Assembly: GCA_018333455.1 (NCBI GenBank)
Contig: JAGXTN010000006.1
Location: 1-62,064 of the forward strand
From: Dethiobacter sp.
GTDB lineage: Bacteria > Bacillota > Dethiobacteria > Dethiobacterales > Dethiobacteraceae
DNA length: 62,064 bases
Direction of reading: 5' to 3'
Shown: positions 42,985 through 53,102 of the stretch, in pieces
Layout: each line of letters starts with the position of its first letter
Position numbering within the stretch: position 1 is the stretch's first letter
Notes under the pieces: generated by a model
What the model saw: the letters and a program-made list of their open reading frames with translations, nothing else
Database searches by the model: none
What the model was told of the DNA's origin: nothing
Made by a program: the position numbers and the translations under genes

Positions 42985-43866
42985 TTGAAACTATTCAGGG
43001 CGGGCGGGATTGTATTCCGGTTTCATTGGACGTTTGTGCTGCTCCTCTTCTTTTTGGCATTCTACGGTTTTCTGGAAGAAGCCCTGATTTTATTTGGCCT
43101 TGTTTTTCTTCACGAGTTAGTCCATATGTTGGTTGCCAAGGCCAGCGGTCTGGCCGTGGGAGATGTGGAAATCTTCCCCTTTGGCGGCGTAGCCCGGATC
43201 GAGGATGCGCTCGAACTAGATCCGCAGGTGGAAAGCAATGTGTCGCTCGCCGGGCCGCTCTTTAATTTTTTTCTTGTGGCGGTGGCAATTGTGATCTATG
43301 CCAATCTGCCCTCCTGGCAGCAGAATGAAGCATTTCTGTTTTTTATCCGCTGTAATCTGGTCTTAGGCTTTTTTAATCTTTTGCCGGCGCTTCCCTTGGA
43401 TGGCGGCAGAATACTCAGGGCACGTCTTGCGAGCACATTAGGTTTTCGACAGGCTACCGAGCTGGCCATCCGTGTCAGCCAGCTCATTTCACTGTTGCTT
43501 TTTGCTTTGGGGCTTTATCTGTTTTATCTGGGACATTTCCATCTTACGCTGTTTGCCGCCGCCTGTTTTCTATATTACGGGGCGGAGAAAGAGCGGACTG
43601 TCGCGCTTTACGCATTTATTCGCGGACTTTCACGGAAGAAAAAAGTGTTTTATGAACAGGGGGTCATGCCGCTGACGACACTGATGGCGCTGGAGGATGC
43701 TCTGCTAAAAGATTTATTGCGTCAGTTTGCCATGAAAAAATATCACCGGGTAGTGGTAGTCAGTCGTGACGGCAGAGTATTAGGTGAAGCCATGGAGAGC
43801 GATGTGCTCGACACCATTATGCAAAAAGGAATTAAAACGGCTGTGAAAAGTGTCTTGCCACGCTAG
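42985..43866 (+). CDS. spoIVFB: SpoIVFB-like M50 intramembrane metalloprotease
   Basis: Site-2 protease that in Bacillus cleaves pro-sigma-K in the mother cell. Six or so membrane helices, zinc motif HELVH at residues 43-47, third ligand region NLLPALPLDGGR, and a C-terminal CBS-like domain (VVVVSRDGRVLGEA). 293 residues; TTG start after GAGGAGG, 15 bp after spoIVFA. Confidence 0.9.
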   Translation: MKLFRAGGIVFRFHWTFVLLLFFLAFYGFLEEALILFGLVFLHELVHMLVAKASGLAVGDVEIFPFGGVARIEDALELDPQVESNVSLAGPLFNFFLVAVAIVIYANLPSWQQNEAFLFFIRCNLVLGFFNLLPALPLDGGRILRARLASTLGFRQATELAIRVSQLISLLLFALGLYLFYLGHFHLTLFAAACFLYYGAEKERTVALYAFIRGLSRKKKVFYEQGVMPLTTLMALEDALLKDLLRQFAMKKYHRVVVVSRDGRVLGEAMESDVLDTIMQKGIKTAVKSVLPR

Positions 43867-43991
43867 AGAGCTCAGTTTGCGCTTAGTATATTTCCGGTTT
43901 TGCTATGGAGGATTTAGCAAGACGAAAGCGAAGTAATGTTAGCTGGGTCATTGTGGTAAACTAGCAGAAAATCTCGACATACGGAGGCCTC

Positions 43992-45854
43992 ATGGTCAAC
44001 TATAAAGTGAAATTTTGGGATATGATTCTGCCCCGGGTGCAAAAACCGACGCGTTATCTTGGCAACGAAGTGAATGCGGTGGTCAAAGAACATTCCCGCT
44101 GTTCAGTCAAAGTGGCGCTTGCCTTCCCTGATCTGTATGAAGTAGGGATGTCTCACTTGGGCTTGAAAATTCTCTATTCACTGATTAATAACCATGAGCA
44201 GTGGGTGGCTGAGCGAGTATTTATGCCGGATACCGACCTGGAGGCAATTCTGCGGAATGAAGCATTTCCGCTTTGCTCGCTGGAAACGGTAACGCCTTTA
44301 GCCGACTTCGATCTTTTGGGTTTCACCCTCCAGTATGAACTTTCTTACGCCACTATCTTGCAGATGCTCCGGCTTGGCGGAATTTCTCTCCTAGCTTTGT
44401 CCCGCGGTGAGCAGGAGCCTTTGGTGGTTGGAGGAGGCCCCGGAGCGTTTAACCCGGAACCTTTGGCTGATTTTTTCGATTTCTTTATTCTTGGGGATGC
44501 GGAAGAAGCTCTGCCGCAAGTTTTGTTATTTTTAGAGCAGAATAGACAATTATCCCGGGCGGAAAAGTTATTCTCCCTATCCCGGATAACCGGAGTTTAT
44601 GTGCCGTCACTCTACATTCCGGAGTTTGATCAGCATGGTTGTTTTCTTGGCACGTCGCCGCTTCACGCCAATCTCCCCAAGCAGGTTCAGCGGGCTGTAG
44701 TCGTAGATTTGAATGCGGCAGTCTATCCCGTAAAATTTGTAGTCCCCTACGGAGGGATTGTTCATGACCGTTTAGTACTGGAGTTGTTTCGTGGCTGCAC
44801 GAGAGGCTGCCGTTTCTGTCAGGCCGGTATCATTTACCGCCCGCTGCGGGAGCGAACACCGGCTAAACTAAAAGAGTTGGCTAGAGAATTGGTCAGGACA
44901 AGCGGTTACGATGAATTGGCTCTCAGCTCACTGAGCAGCGGAGATTACAGCGCTATTGGGCAGCTTGTGACGGAACTGGGTATGGAACTTGCGCAAGAAG
45001 GAGTCGCTCTTTCCTTGCCCTCCCTGCGGTTGGATTCTTTTTCCAGCCAGTTGGCAGAGCAAGTGAAGCAGGTCCGTAAGAGCGGGCTTACTTTTGCTCC
45101 CGAGGCTGGTACGCAGCGCCTGCGCGATGTAATCAACAAAAATATTTCGGAAGCTGACCTGATTAGCGCGGTGACAGAAGCGTTTGCTGCCGGTTGGACC
45201 GGAATAAAGTTGTATTTTATGATTGGCTTGCCGACTGAAACAGATGATGACTTGGCAGGCATTGCTGCTTTAGTCCGTAAGGTGATGTCCGCATACAAAC
45301 AGGCAGGTTGCCGGGGCAAACCGCGGGTAACTGTTTCCGTATCAGTCTTTGTGCCGAAAGCGCATACGCCCTTTCAATGGGCAGGGTTAATTCCGCGGGA
45401 TGAAATCCTGCGCAGGCAGAATATTTTGCGCCAAAGCCTGCGTATCACAGGAGCACTATTTAAATGGCACGGAGTCGAGCCTAGTTTGCTGGAGGCAGCT
45501 TTGGCACGCGGCGGGCGGGAATTATCTGCCGTGATTTCCCGTGCCGCTGAATTAGGCTGTAAACTGGACGGCTGGGATGAACATTTTTCTTTTGAGAATT
45601 GGCAGCAAGCCTTTAGAGACAATGGTCTGGAGTTAGCGGAATTGGCAGCCAGGCAATATAGTTTGGACGACCCGTTGCCTTGGGACCATTTGGATTCCGG
45701 GGTGACTAAGGCATTTCTAAAAAAAGAATATGGACTGGCTTTGGCTGGCAAGGTTTCCCAGGACTGCAGAGAGAATTGCCTCGGCTGCGGAATGAGCCTG
45801 CTGCTGGAAGGTAAAGATGGTAAAGGAGCCTGCCATGATGCGCGTCTGGATTAA
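43992..45854 (+). CDS. B12-binding radical SAM protein (TIGR03960-type)
   Basis: 620 residues with an N-terminal cobalamin-binding-like domain (PDLYEVGMSHLGLKILYSLIN), the radical SAM cluster motif CTRGCRFC (CX3CX2C), a TIM-barrel and a C-terminal CXXXCXXC-like DCRENCLGCGM. Members of this family form a conserved pair with a DUF2344 protein, as here (20-bp overlap). They occur next to rng and rplU in many Firmicutes; the substrate is not established to my knowledge, with RNA modification a frequent guess. Confidence 0.88.
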   Translation: MVNYKVKFWDMILPRVQKPTRYLGNEVNAVVKEHSRCSVKVALAFPDLYEVGMSHLGLKILYSLINNHEQWVAERVFMPDTDLEAILRNEAFPLCSLETVTPLADFDLLGFTLQYELSYATILQMLRLGGISLLALSRGEQEPLVVGGGPGAFNPEPLADFFDFFILGDAEEALPQVLLFLEQNRQLSRAEKLFSLSRITGVYVPSLYIPEFDQHGCFLGTSPLHANLPKQVQRAVVVDLNAAVYPVKFVVPYGGIVHDRLVLELFRGCTRGCRFCQAGIIYRPLRERTPAKLKELARELVRTSGYDELALSSLSSGDYSAIGQLVTELGMELAQEGVALSLPSLRLDSFSSQLAEQVKQVRKSGLTFAPEAGTQRLRDVINKNISEADLISAVTEAFAAGWTGIKLYFMIGLPTETDDDLAGIAALVRKVMSAYKQAGCRGKPRVTVSVSVFVPKAHTPFQWAGLIPRDEILRRQNILRQSLRITGALFKWHGVEPSLLEAALARGGRELSAVISRAAELGCKLDGWDEHFSFENWQQAFRDNGLELAELAARQYSLDDPLPWDHLDSGVTKAFLKKEYGLALAGKVSQDCRENCLGCGMSLLLEGKDGKGACHDARLD

Positions 45855-46503
45855 GTTTGCTAAAGAAAGCCCAATGCGGTTCCTTTCCCATTTGGATTTG
45901 CTGCGTGTTTGGCAACGCGCCATTCGCCGGGCTGCTCTGCCGGTAGCATACAGTGCCGGGTTCAATCCTCACCCCAAAATTTCATTTGCTTCAGCGCTGG
46001 CAGTAGGTGTTACTAGTGATGGCGAGTATCTGGATATTCAGTTTGCCAAACGGCTGGACGGAGCAGCTTTTGAGCGCCTTGCCGAAACTTTGCCCCAGGG
46101 ATTGAAGCTGCTTGACTGGCGTCAGATTCCGGAAGCTACCCCCGCATTGATGTCCCTTGTCTGTGCCGCGCAATGGAGACTGACACTTCAAGCCGAGGAA
46201 AGCAGTCACTTGCAGGAGGCTGTGCAAAACTTGCTGGCAGCATCGTCCCTCCCCGTGGAGCGGGAAGGGAAAAAAGGGATAAAAACTGTGGATATCCGGC
46301 CATTGATTTACGGGTTGGAAGTGGAAGAAAAAGAGGCTTGCCTGCGCATGCGATTAGCTTCTGGGGGGGAGGCTGTCGTTAGGCCCGGGGAAGTTCTGAA
46401 GCTTTTGAGCCTGCCTGCTGCTGAAGGCAGGTTGCACAGAACAGAGCTGTATCTAGCTTCGGGGGGCTGCTTCCAAGAACCGATGGCTGTTCTTCTCAAT
46501 TAA
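45835..46503 (+). CDS. Radical SAM-associated DUF2344 protein (TIGR03936-type)
   Basis: 222-residue partner of the preceding radical SAM enzyme. The N-terminal half has the family pattern KFAKESPMRFLSHLDLLRVW, AGFNPHPKISFASALAVGV and SDGEYLDIQ. No metal motif is visible. Start is one of two adjacent ATG codons (45835, 45838) after AAAGGAG inside the upstream gene. Function unknown. Confidence 0.87.
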   Translation: MMRVWIKFAKESPMRFLSHLDLLRVWQRAIRRAALPVAYSAGFNPHPKISFASALAVGVTSDGEYLDIQFAKRLDGAAFERLAETLPQGLKLLDWRQIPEATPALMSLVCAAQWRLTLQAEESSHLQEAVQNLLAASSLPVEREGKKGIKTVDIRPLIYGLEVEEKEACLRMRLASGGEAVVRPGEVLKLLSLPAAEGRLHRTELYLASGGCFQEPMAVLLN

Positions 46504-46520
46504 TAAAGAGGTGTCCGAAA

Positions 46521-48197
46521 ATGCAGAAGAAAATTGTGATCAACTGTGATAACAGACAAACTCGCGTGGCAGTGCTGGAAGAAGGCAAGCCGGTAGAGAT
46601 TTATCTTGAACGGCCGATGCATCAGCGAGTTGTGGGGAATATTTATAAAGGCGTGGTGTCCAATGTTCTGCCTGGCATGCAGGCGGCTTTTGTTGATATC
46701 GGCCTGGAAAGAAACGCTTTTTTGTATGTGGACGATGCTTTGCTGCCTGATGAAAACAATGGCAGGCATCAGCTCAAAAAGAAGATTGAACAGTTGCTGC
46801 GCCCCGGTGATGTACTGATGGTTCAGGTTATTAAGGAACCGTTTGGCAGCAAAGGAGCCCGCCTAACCAGGCAAATTACCTTTCCGGGAAGGCATTTGGT
46901 GTTGATGCCCGCCGCTGAATATGCCGGCGTTTCGCGGCGGATAGAAGAACCGGAGGAGCGCGAGCGCCTGCGTCAGATAGCGTCCGAATTGCGCCCTGCG
47001 GGAATGGGGCTGATAGTACGCACGGTGGCGGAAAAACAGGACCACGAAGCTTTCCGGCAGGATCTCAACTTTTTGCTTTCTCTCTGGGAGCGAATCCAGG
47101 CACGTTATGACAGACAGTCGGCCCCCAGTCTGGTCTATCAGGATTTGGACCTGGTTTATCGGATAATCAGGGATTTATTTACGGAGCAGATTAACGAGCT
47201 GCTCGTCGACAAACGCTATGAATACGATAAAATCATGGAAGCGCTCGATATATTGGGGCCGGCACTTAAAGGACGTGTAAAGCTCTATCATGGAGAACTG
47301 CCGATCTTTGACGCTTATGGGGTAGAAGCTGAAATTGAAAAAGCCCTTTCCCGAATTGTCTGGCTTAATTGCGGCGGCTATTTGGTGTTTGATTATACAG
47401 AGGCGCTGACAGTAATTGATGTAAATACGGGAAAATATATTGGTAAGACGAACTTGGCCGATACAGTGTTGAAAACTAACAAGGAAGCAGCGGCAGAAAT
47501 CAGCCGTCAGGTAAGGCTTCGTGATATCGGGGGCATTATTATTATCGATTTTATAGATATGGAGAGCGAAGAGCACCGCAAACAGGTCTTGGAAGTGCTG
47601 ACGGAAAAAGCCAAGGAAGATAGAACAAAATCGCATATTTTAGGGTTAACAGCCTTGGGGTTGGTTGAAATAACTCGCAAAAAAGCAAGGCAGGGTTTGG
47701 ATGCGGTGCTGCAACAGACATGTTTCTATTGCGGAGGGCGCGGAAAAGTTTTGACGGCTGATGTGGTTAGTGCTCGGACGGAACGGCAGCTTAAAGATTT
47801 TCTGGCAGGCCTTGATGCCGAGGCCGTGTTGCTCGAGGCTCATCAAAGCGTGGCAGGACTGTTGATTGGCCCGGGAGGGTCTTGTTTGCGTAAACTGGAA
47901 GAAGAAACGGGCAAAGCGATTTTTATCCGCGGTAGTGAAACAATCCACGTGGAAAAATACCGTATTCTTGCCACAGGCATGCTGGCTGATGTGCAGGCGG
48001 CTGCCTTCCCGGTTGAAGTGGGCGGGCATTACGAAATAAAAGTGGAAGAACCTCATGCTAATAACCCATACGACGGCATTAGCCGAATCAGTGGCCTTGT
48101 GATTGATGTGCAGGGCGGGGGAGCTTACGTCGGCGAAAAAGTTACGGTGCAAATCATGGAAGTTGCCCGTACCTTTGCCAGGGCGAAGATTGTTTGA
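46521..48197 (+). CDS. rng: Ribonuclease G/E family endoribonuclease
   Basis: Single-strand-specific endoribonuclease of RNA maturation and decay. S1 RNA-binding domain near the N-terminus (VVGNIYKGVVSNVLPGMQAAFVDIG), RNase E-type catalytic DNase I-like domain with the Mg-binding Asp residues in VIDVNTGKYIG and IIIDFIDME, and zinc-link Cys pair CFYCGGRG. 558 residues, the short RNase G-like size without RNase E's scaffold tail but with an extra C-terminal domain after the zinc link. Confidence 0.94.
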   Translation: MQKKIVINCDNRQTRVAVLEEGKPVEIYLERPMHQRVVGNIYKGVVSNVLPGMQAAFVDIGLERNAFLYVDDALLPDENNGRHQLKKKIEQLLRPGDVLMVQVIKEPFGSKGARLTRQITFPGRHLVLMPAAEYAGVSRRIEEPEERERLRQIASELRPAGMGLIVRTVAEKQDHEAFRQDLNFLLSLWERIQARYDRQSAPSLVYQDLDLVYRIIRDLFTEQINELLVDKRYEYDKIMEALDILGPALKGRVKLYHGELPIFDAYGVEAEIEKALSRIVWLNCGGYLVFDYTEALTVIDVNTGKYIGKTNLADTVLKTNKEAAAEISRQVRLRDIGGIIIIDFIDMESEEHRKQVLEVLTEKAKEDRTKSHILGLTALGLVEITRKKARQGLDAVLQQTCFYCGGRGKVLTADVVSARTERQLKDFLAGLDAEAVLLEAHQSVAGLLIGPGGSCLRKLEEETGKAIFIRGSETIHVEKYRILATGMLADVQAAAFPVEVGGHYEIKVEEPHANNPYDGISRISGLVIDVQGGGAYVGEKVTVQIMEVARTFARAKIV

Positions 48198-48214
48198 GTG
48201 TCAAGATTGTTTGA

Positions 48215-48244
48215 TTGACAAAGCTTTTATCCTTGTGCTAGAAT
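48215..48244 (+). promoter_or_regulatory. sigma-A promoter of rplU
   Basis: TTGACA (48215-48220), 18-nt spacer, TAGAAT (48239-48244), directly upstream of the L21 leader. Confidence 0.7.
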
Positions 48245-48251
48245 ACTATAG

Positions 48252-48326
48252 TGACTGATGGTAACCGCTCGGCAGCAGGTTTTAAACCAAAGGGTACCTC
48301 TTGCCGGCGAGTCTTGACAGGAAGGT
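48252..48326 (+). promoter_or_regulatory. L21 leader (autoregulatory ribosomal leader RNA)
   Basis: A structured 5' untranslated region directly before rplU: GGTAACCGCTCGGCA, AACCAAAGGGTACC and TTGCCGGCGAG can fold with CTCG/CGAG and GGCA/TGCC pairing around an inner GGTAcc/GGTACC hairpin. Its position after a promoter, and its pieces, match the L21 leader motif known from Bacilli and Clostridia, to which L21 is presumed to bind. Confidence 0.7.
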
Positions 48327-48337
48327 GAAAAGTTTTC

Positions 48338-48649
48338 ATGTACGCAATTATTGAAACTGGTGGTAAACAATACCGCGTGGAGGAAGGTTCTATCCTTGAT
48401 GTGGAAATGTTGGCTGCCGAGGTTGGCACAGAAGTCGGGTTTGACCGTGTTTTGGCCGTTAAAAAAGAAGCTCGCCTGGAAGTAGGGCAACCTTATCTAA
48501 GCGGCGTTCTCGTTCGTGGGAAGGTACTTGACCATGGTAAAGCAAAAAAGATTATTGTTTTTAAGTTCAAAGCAAAAAAGAACTATCGTCGCAAGCAGGG
48601 GCATCGCCAGCCGTTCACCCGGGTTCTGATTGAAAAGATCGAGGTGTAA
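48338..48649 (+). CDS. rplU: Ribosomal protein L21 (bL21)
   Basis: 103 residues; begins [17 protein letters not shown] and ends with [19 protein letters not shown], both diagnostic. First gene of rplU-prp-rpmA; regulation by its leader is likely. Confidence 0.98.
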   Translation: MYAIIETGGKQYRVEEGSILDVEMLAAEVGTEVGFDRVLAVKKEARLEVGQPYLSGVLVRGKVLDHGKAKKIIVFKFKAKKNYRRKQGHRQPFTRVLIEKIEV

Positions 48650-48654
48650 CTCAA

Positions 48655-48981
48655 GTGATCCGCGTTCGCGTGATGCGCGAGGCGGGCTGCGTCTCAGAAA
48701 TTACTGTCAGCGGCCATGCCGGCAGCGCGCCTAAGGGAGAAGATCTGATCTGTTCGGCTGTTTCGGTGCTGGTGCAGACATACTTTTTCAGCCTGCAGCG
48801 CCTGCTGCGGTTGGCTGTGGCAGCAGATATGCGTGATGGTTATTTTTTTCTGCGGATACCTGCCGGGCTGCAGCCGGAGTTACGGGAGAAAGCAGCATTG
48901 CTTGCCGAAAGCATGTTGGTTGGCCTAGATGAAATTAACCGGGGTTACCCCGGCTTTCTGAAAGTGACAGAGGAAGAATAG
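48655..48981 (+). CDS. prp: Ribosomal-processing cysteine protease Prp (YsxB)
   Basis: Protease that removes the N-terminal extension of L27 in Firmicutes. The catalytic His in VSGHAGSAPKGEDLICSAVS and the Cys 12 residues later are both present. 108 residues, GTG start, 5 bp after rplU, directly followed by the gene for its substrate. Confidence 0.93.
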   Translation: MIRVRVMREAGCVSEITVSGHAGSAPKGEDLICSAVSVLVQTYFFSLQRLLRLAVAADMRDGYFFLRIPAGLQPELREKAALLAESMLVGLDEINRGYPGFLKVTEEE

Positions 48982-48994
48982 GAGGTGAACTCTC

Positions 48995-49285
48995 ATGATG
49001 CTGATGAATCTTCAGTTGTTTGCTCATAAAAAAGGCGTGGGAAGCTCACGCAACGGTCGTGACAGCAACCCTCAATATTTGGGTGTGAAAAGAGCTGACG
49101 GGCAGCCGGTGTCTGCCGGCAGTATTCTTGTGCGTCAACGTGGCACAAAAATTCACCCCGGCAATAATGTCGGCCGCGGCAAAGATGATACCCTTTATGC
49201 CTTGGTTGACGGCGTAGTTTCTTTTGAGCGCAAAGGCCGCGATAAAAAGCAGGTTAGTGTCTATCTGGCGACAGAAGCCGTTTAA
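48995..49285 (+). CDS. rpmA: Ribosomal protein L27 (bL27) with cleavable N-terminal extension
   Basis: 96 residues. Begins [14 protein letters not shown]: the part up to LQLF is the Firmicutes extension cleaved by Prp between Phe and Ala, exposing AHKKG for the peptidyl-transferase centre. GGAGGTGA precedes the ATG. Followed by a strong terminator. Confidence 0.97.
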   Translation: MMLMNLQLFAHKKGVGSSRNGRDSNPQYLGVKRADGQPVSAGSILVRQRGTKIHPGNNVGRGKDDTLYALVDGVVSFERKGRDKKQVSVYLATEAV

Positions 49286-49308
49286 AGAGGAAACCTACAC
49301 AACACGAT

Positions 49309-49338
49309 AAACCGGAGGTTGCTCCGGTTTGTTTTTTT
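49309..49338 (+). terminator. rho-independent terminator after rpmA
   Basis: AAACCGGAG / CTCCGGTTT, loop GTTG, followed by G and seven T. Confidence 0.9.
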
Positions 49339-49375
49339 AATCCAAGAATACCCATATATTTCTAGGCAAGGAGAA

Positions 49376-49921
49376 ATGAGTAAAATGTACGCTCTAGGTG
49401 ATGCCATGGCGGAATTGGTAGATATCTACCGCCATGACTTTTTGAATGTGTTGCAAGTGGTGGGGGGGTTGGCTCAGCTTAATCGCACAGACAGGTTAAT
49501 GGCATATATCCGCAGCGCTAGCGATGAAGCCCTGCAGTTTGGTAAATTAATCAACTGCGGCGATCCAAGGCTGGCCTTGCTGATCTATAAAGAACTGCTG
49601 CAGGCTTTGGGCGGCAACTACCTTCTTGATGTCAGAGGAGTTATGCCGCTTCTGCCGGTTGAAACACTGGAGGGGTTGGAAAAAACGCTGCAAATTCTCC
49701 GGCAGCAGTTGCGAGAGAGTGAGCAAGGCCAGGTTGCAGTGTGCATTAACGCGATAGAGTTCCCCAGGTTGACTATAAGTGTTTCTTTCGAAAAGGAACA
49801 AAACTCATTTTGGGAGGCTGTAATAGCTGCTTCCTCAGAAAATGGCATGACTGCGTCTGTACGCGATGGAGTAGATCTCTTGTTAAACCTGGATAACTGC
49901 ATTGCCGCGGGCGAACAATAA
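49376..49921 (+). CDS. spo0B: Spo0B-like sporulation phosphotransferase
   Basis: 181 residues. Helix carrying the phosphorylated His: YRHDFLNVLQVVGGLAQLNR (His20), the Spo0B four-helix hairpin signature, with a degenerate kinase-like C-terminal domain lacking ATP-binding boxes. In Bacillus it passes phosphate from Spo0F to Spo0A, and sits between rpmA and obg, exactly as here. Start ATG 49376 after AAGGAG. Confidence 0.85.
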   Translation: MSKMYALGDAMAELVDIYRHDFLNVLQVVGGLAQLNRTDRLMAYIRSASDEALQFGKLINCGDPRLALLIYKELLQALGGNYLLDVRGVMPLLPVETLEGLEKTLQILRQQLRESEQGQVAVCINAIEFPRLTISVSFEKEQNSFWEAVIAASSENGMTASVRDGVDLLLNLDNCIAAGEQ

Positions 49922-49933
49922 GACTGACTTTAA

Positions 49934-51226
<1,293 letters not shown>

Positions 51227-51242
51227 CAAACGGGGTGAAGTG

Positions 51243-51926
51243 ATGAAATTGCTCTTGACAAATACAAATAGCGAGGGGAAACAGTCGATTGGCCTGATGG
51301 GTGGAACATTTGATCCAATTCACTTAGGTCACTTGGTGACTGCGGAAGAAGTGCGGATAAAGTTTGACCTAGATGAAGTGATTTTTGTCCCAAGCGGGCA
51401 ACCTCCGCATAAAGAAGCCCGCGATGTAAGCACTCCAGAGCATCGTTACTTAATGACTGTCTTAGCGACAATCACAAATCCATATTTTAATGTTTCCCGG
51501 GTAGAAATTGATAGAACGCAGGCAAAGCGGACATATACTATTGAGACAATCCGCTTCTTTCACCGCTATTATGCCGGGAAGGCAAATCTGTATTTTATCA
51601 CCGGAGCAGATGCGATTCTGGAAATTCTTACCTGGAAAGACTATCACGAGCTGTTGTCCATCTGCTCATTCATCGCTGCTACCAGGCCAGGGTATAGTCT
51701 TAGCAAACTTGAAGAAACAATAGGTGCGGTTTGTCCTGAAGCGTTGTGCAACATCTATGTTGTCGAAATACCTGCCATGGCGATTTCGTCCACTTTTATT
51801 CGTAGCCGTGTTTCTGAGGGGAAGTCAATTAAGTATTTGACGCCGGAAGCGGTAACCCAGTATATCTTAAAAAACGGTCTGTACTGTGACCTGCAAATTC
51901 CCTCTCCCCCACTGGGAGAGGGTTAG
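51243..51926 (+). CDS. nadD: Nicotinate-nucleotide adenylyltransferase
   Basis: Adenylates nicotinate mononucleotide in NAD synthesis. Nucleotidyl-transferase motif GGTFDPIHLGHL and second motif ISSTFIRSRVSEG. The protein normally ends near NGLY; here nine or so further residues ending IPSPPLGEG and the TAG stop are encoded by a CCCTCTCCC/GGGAGAGGG repeat, so the tail is not native. Start ATG 51243 after GGGGTGA. Begins the nadD-yqeK-LCP-rsfS cluster. Confidence 0.94.
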   Translation: MKLLLTNTNSEGKQSIGLMGGTFDPIHLGHLVTAEEVRIKFDLDEVIFVPSGQPPHKEARDVSTPEHRYLMTVLATITNPYFNVSRVEIDRTQAKRTYTIETIRFFHRYYAGKANLYFITGADAILEILTWKDYHELLSICSFIAATRPGYSLSKLEETIGAVCPEALCNIYVVEIPAMAISSTFIRSRVSEGKSIKYLTPEAVTQYILKNGLYCDLQIPSPPLGEG

Positions 51927-51935
51927 GGTGAGGGC
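51900..51935 (+). repeat. CCCTCTCCC/GGGAGAGGG palindromic repeat at the nadD 3' end
   Basis: Inverted repeat CCCTCTCCC (51900-51908) / GGGAGAGGG (51914-51922) followed by TTAGGGTGAGGG. This type of repeat is widespread in bacterial genomes. It supplies the nadD stop codon. Confidence 0.85.
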
Positions 51936-52073
51936 AAGGTCGAGGCGTATTTTCATCCTTCCGGTGATACAGCCGCCAAAGGCGGGGCCATGGGGTCTAC
52001 TGAGGATTATCGGTATAAAACACCTCTTTCTTCAGATACTAAAAATAGAATCTTGAAGTGAGGTGTGCGGGAC

Positions 52074-52322
52074 GTGTCAAAAACTATTTACATCGGAAAT
52101 ATTCCATGGTCATTAAGCGAGGATCAATTAAAAGAATATTTTAGTAAACACGGACAAGTGCTCAGCGCTAGAATCATTACGGAACGCGCCACAGGCCGCT
52201 CTAAGGGATATGGCTTCATTGAGGTTTCGGAAGAGTCTGCCGAGAAAATTATCGAGCTGAACGGAACCGAAATGGACGGCAGGAAACTGGTTATAAACGA
52301 AGCAAAACCAAGAGTCGGATAA
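52074..52322 (+). CDS. Small RNA-binding protein with one RRM domain
   Basis: 82-residue single RRM protein. RNP2 is IYIGNI and RNP1 is KGYGFIEV, both intact, so RNA binding is expected. Similar proteins occur in cyanobacteria and some Firmicutes, with roles in cold response or RNA handling. GTG start at 52074 about 9 nt after GAGGTG; a GTG at 52065 is in frame but overlaps that site. It has its own 150-nt leader (with hairpin CCGCC-aaa-GGCGG near 51973-51985) and its own terminator, so it is probably monocistronic. Confidence 0.88.
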   Translation: MSKTIYIGNIPWSLSEDQLKEYFSKHGQVLSARIITERATGRSKGYGFIEVSEESAEKIIELNGTEMDGRKLVINEAKPRVG

Positions 52323-52333
52323 GGCAACTGACG

Positions 52334-52361
52334 AGGCAACGTAAGTTGCCTTCTTTGTTTT
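52334..52361 (+). terminator. rho-independent terminator after the RRM gene
   Basis: AGGCAAC-gtaa-GTTGCCT stem followed by TCTTTGTTTT. Confidence 0.75.
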
Positions 52362-52428
52362 AAGTAGGAAATTGTGGGCAGCAGTAAGGGGCGATCAGGA
52401 ACGAATGTTTGCCGCTATGCGGCAGCCC

Positions 52429-52456
52429 GTAGGGGCGGGTTTCAAACCCGCCCGCG
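52429..52456 (+). repeat. GTAGGGGC palindromic repeat (GGGTTT-stem type)
   Basis: GTAGGGGC, arm GGGTTT, C, arm AAACCC, then GCCCGCG. Same architecture as the other GTAGGGGC elements but with a different, fully compensating stem. Confidence 0.85.
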
Positions 52457-52521
52457 AGTCGTTTTTCTTGTGTTTGCTGCGGCAGGAAAATCGTGCCTCT
52501 TTGTCGAAGGGTAACGTGGTG

Positions 52522-53088
52522 ATGCCTATGTTGGATAAAAGTATATTCGAGCAACTGCGGAATGACTTATCAGAGGAATTGTACCGCCATTGCCAAGGGG
52601 TGGAGGAGACTGCCGCCAAGCTGGCTCTTTCTCTGGGATACTGCGAAAGCAAAGCAAGGCTGGCAGGTTTGTTGCATGACTGTGCGCGGGAGTGGCCTCA
52701 CGAGAAGTTGCTTGATTTTGCCGGACAGCACGCGATTGAAACAGACAGGTTTGCTTTGCGCAGCCCTGTTTTGCTGCACGCGCCTGTAGGCGCGGCGCAG
52801 GCGTACGCCTGGGGGATAATCGACGGTGAAATTCTTGCGGCCATCCGAAACCACACCTTGGGTTTTCCCGGCATGTCGGTACTTGAGCAAATTGTCTATG
52901 TTGCAGATAAGATAGAGCCCGGCCGCAGATATTCCGGAGTGGAAGAACTACGCGTACTGGTGGCTAAAGATTTCAAGCTGGGGCTGAAGCAGGCGGCAGC
53001 CCAAAGTATTGCCCACGTTTTAGATAAAAATCAACTGCTGCATCCGTTAACAGTTAGTTTTTGGAATTGGCTGATCGAAATGCATTAA
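52522..53088 (+). CDS. yqeK: HD-domain protein YqeK (diadenosine tetraphosphatase family)
   Basis: 188 residues. HD-domain metal ligands visible in RHCQGVEETA and LLHDCAREW, HAP in VLLHAPVGA, and RNHTLG. YqeK proteins are symmetrical Ap4A hydrolases. Start ATG 52522 or 52528; the frame is open further upstream but that part is repeat DNA (GAGFKPAR is the usual translation of the repeat). Lies in the conserved nadD-yqeK-LCP-rsfS cluster. Confidence 0.92.
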   Translation: MPMLDKSIFEQLRNDLSEELYRHCQGVEETAAKLALSLGYCESKARLAGLLHDCAREWPHEKLLDFAGQHAIETDRFALRSPVLLHAPVGAAQAYAWGIIDGEILAAIRNHTLGFPGMSVLEQIVYVADKIEPGRRYSGVEELRVLVAKDFKLGLKQAAAQSIAHVLDKNQLLHPLTVSFWNWLIEMH

Positions 53089-53102
53089 GAGAGGTGGATG
53101 CC

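Noticed and set aside
51940-52073. Riboswitch upstream of the RRM gene
   Set aside because: A GC hairpin and GGTGATACAGCCGCC look suggestive, but I could not match the stretch to any known riboswitch core.
52372-52521. 50-residue N-terminal extension of YqeK
   Set aside because: Includes the translated palindromic repeat (GAGFKPAR); the family begins near 52522.
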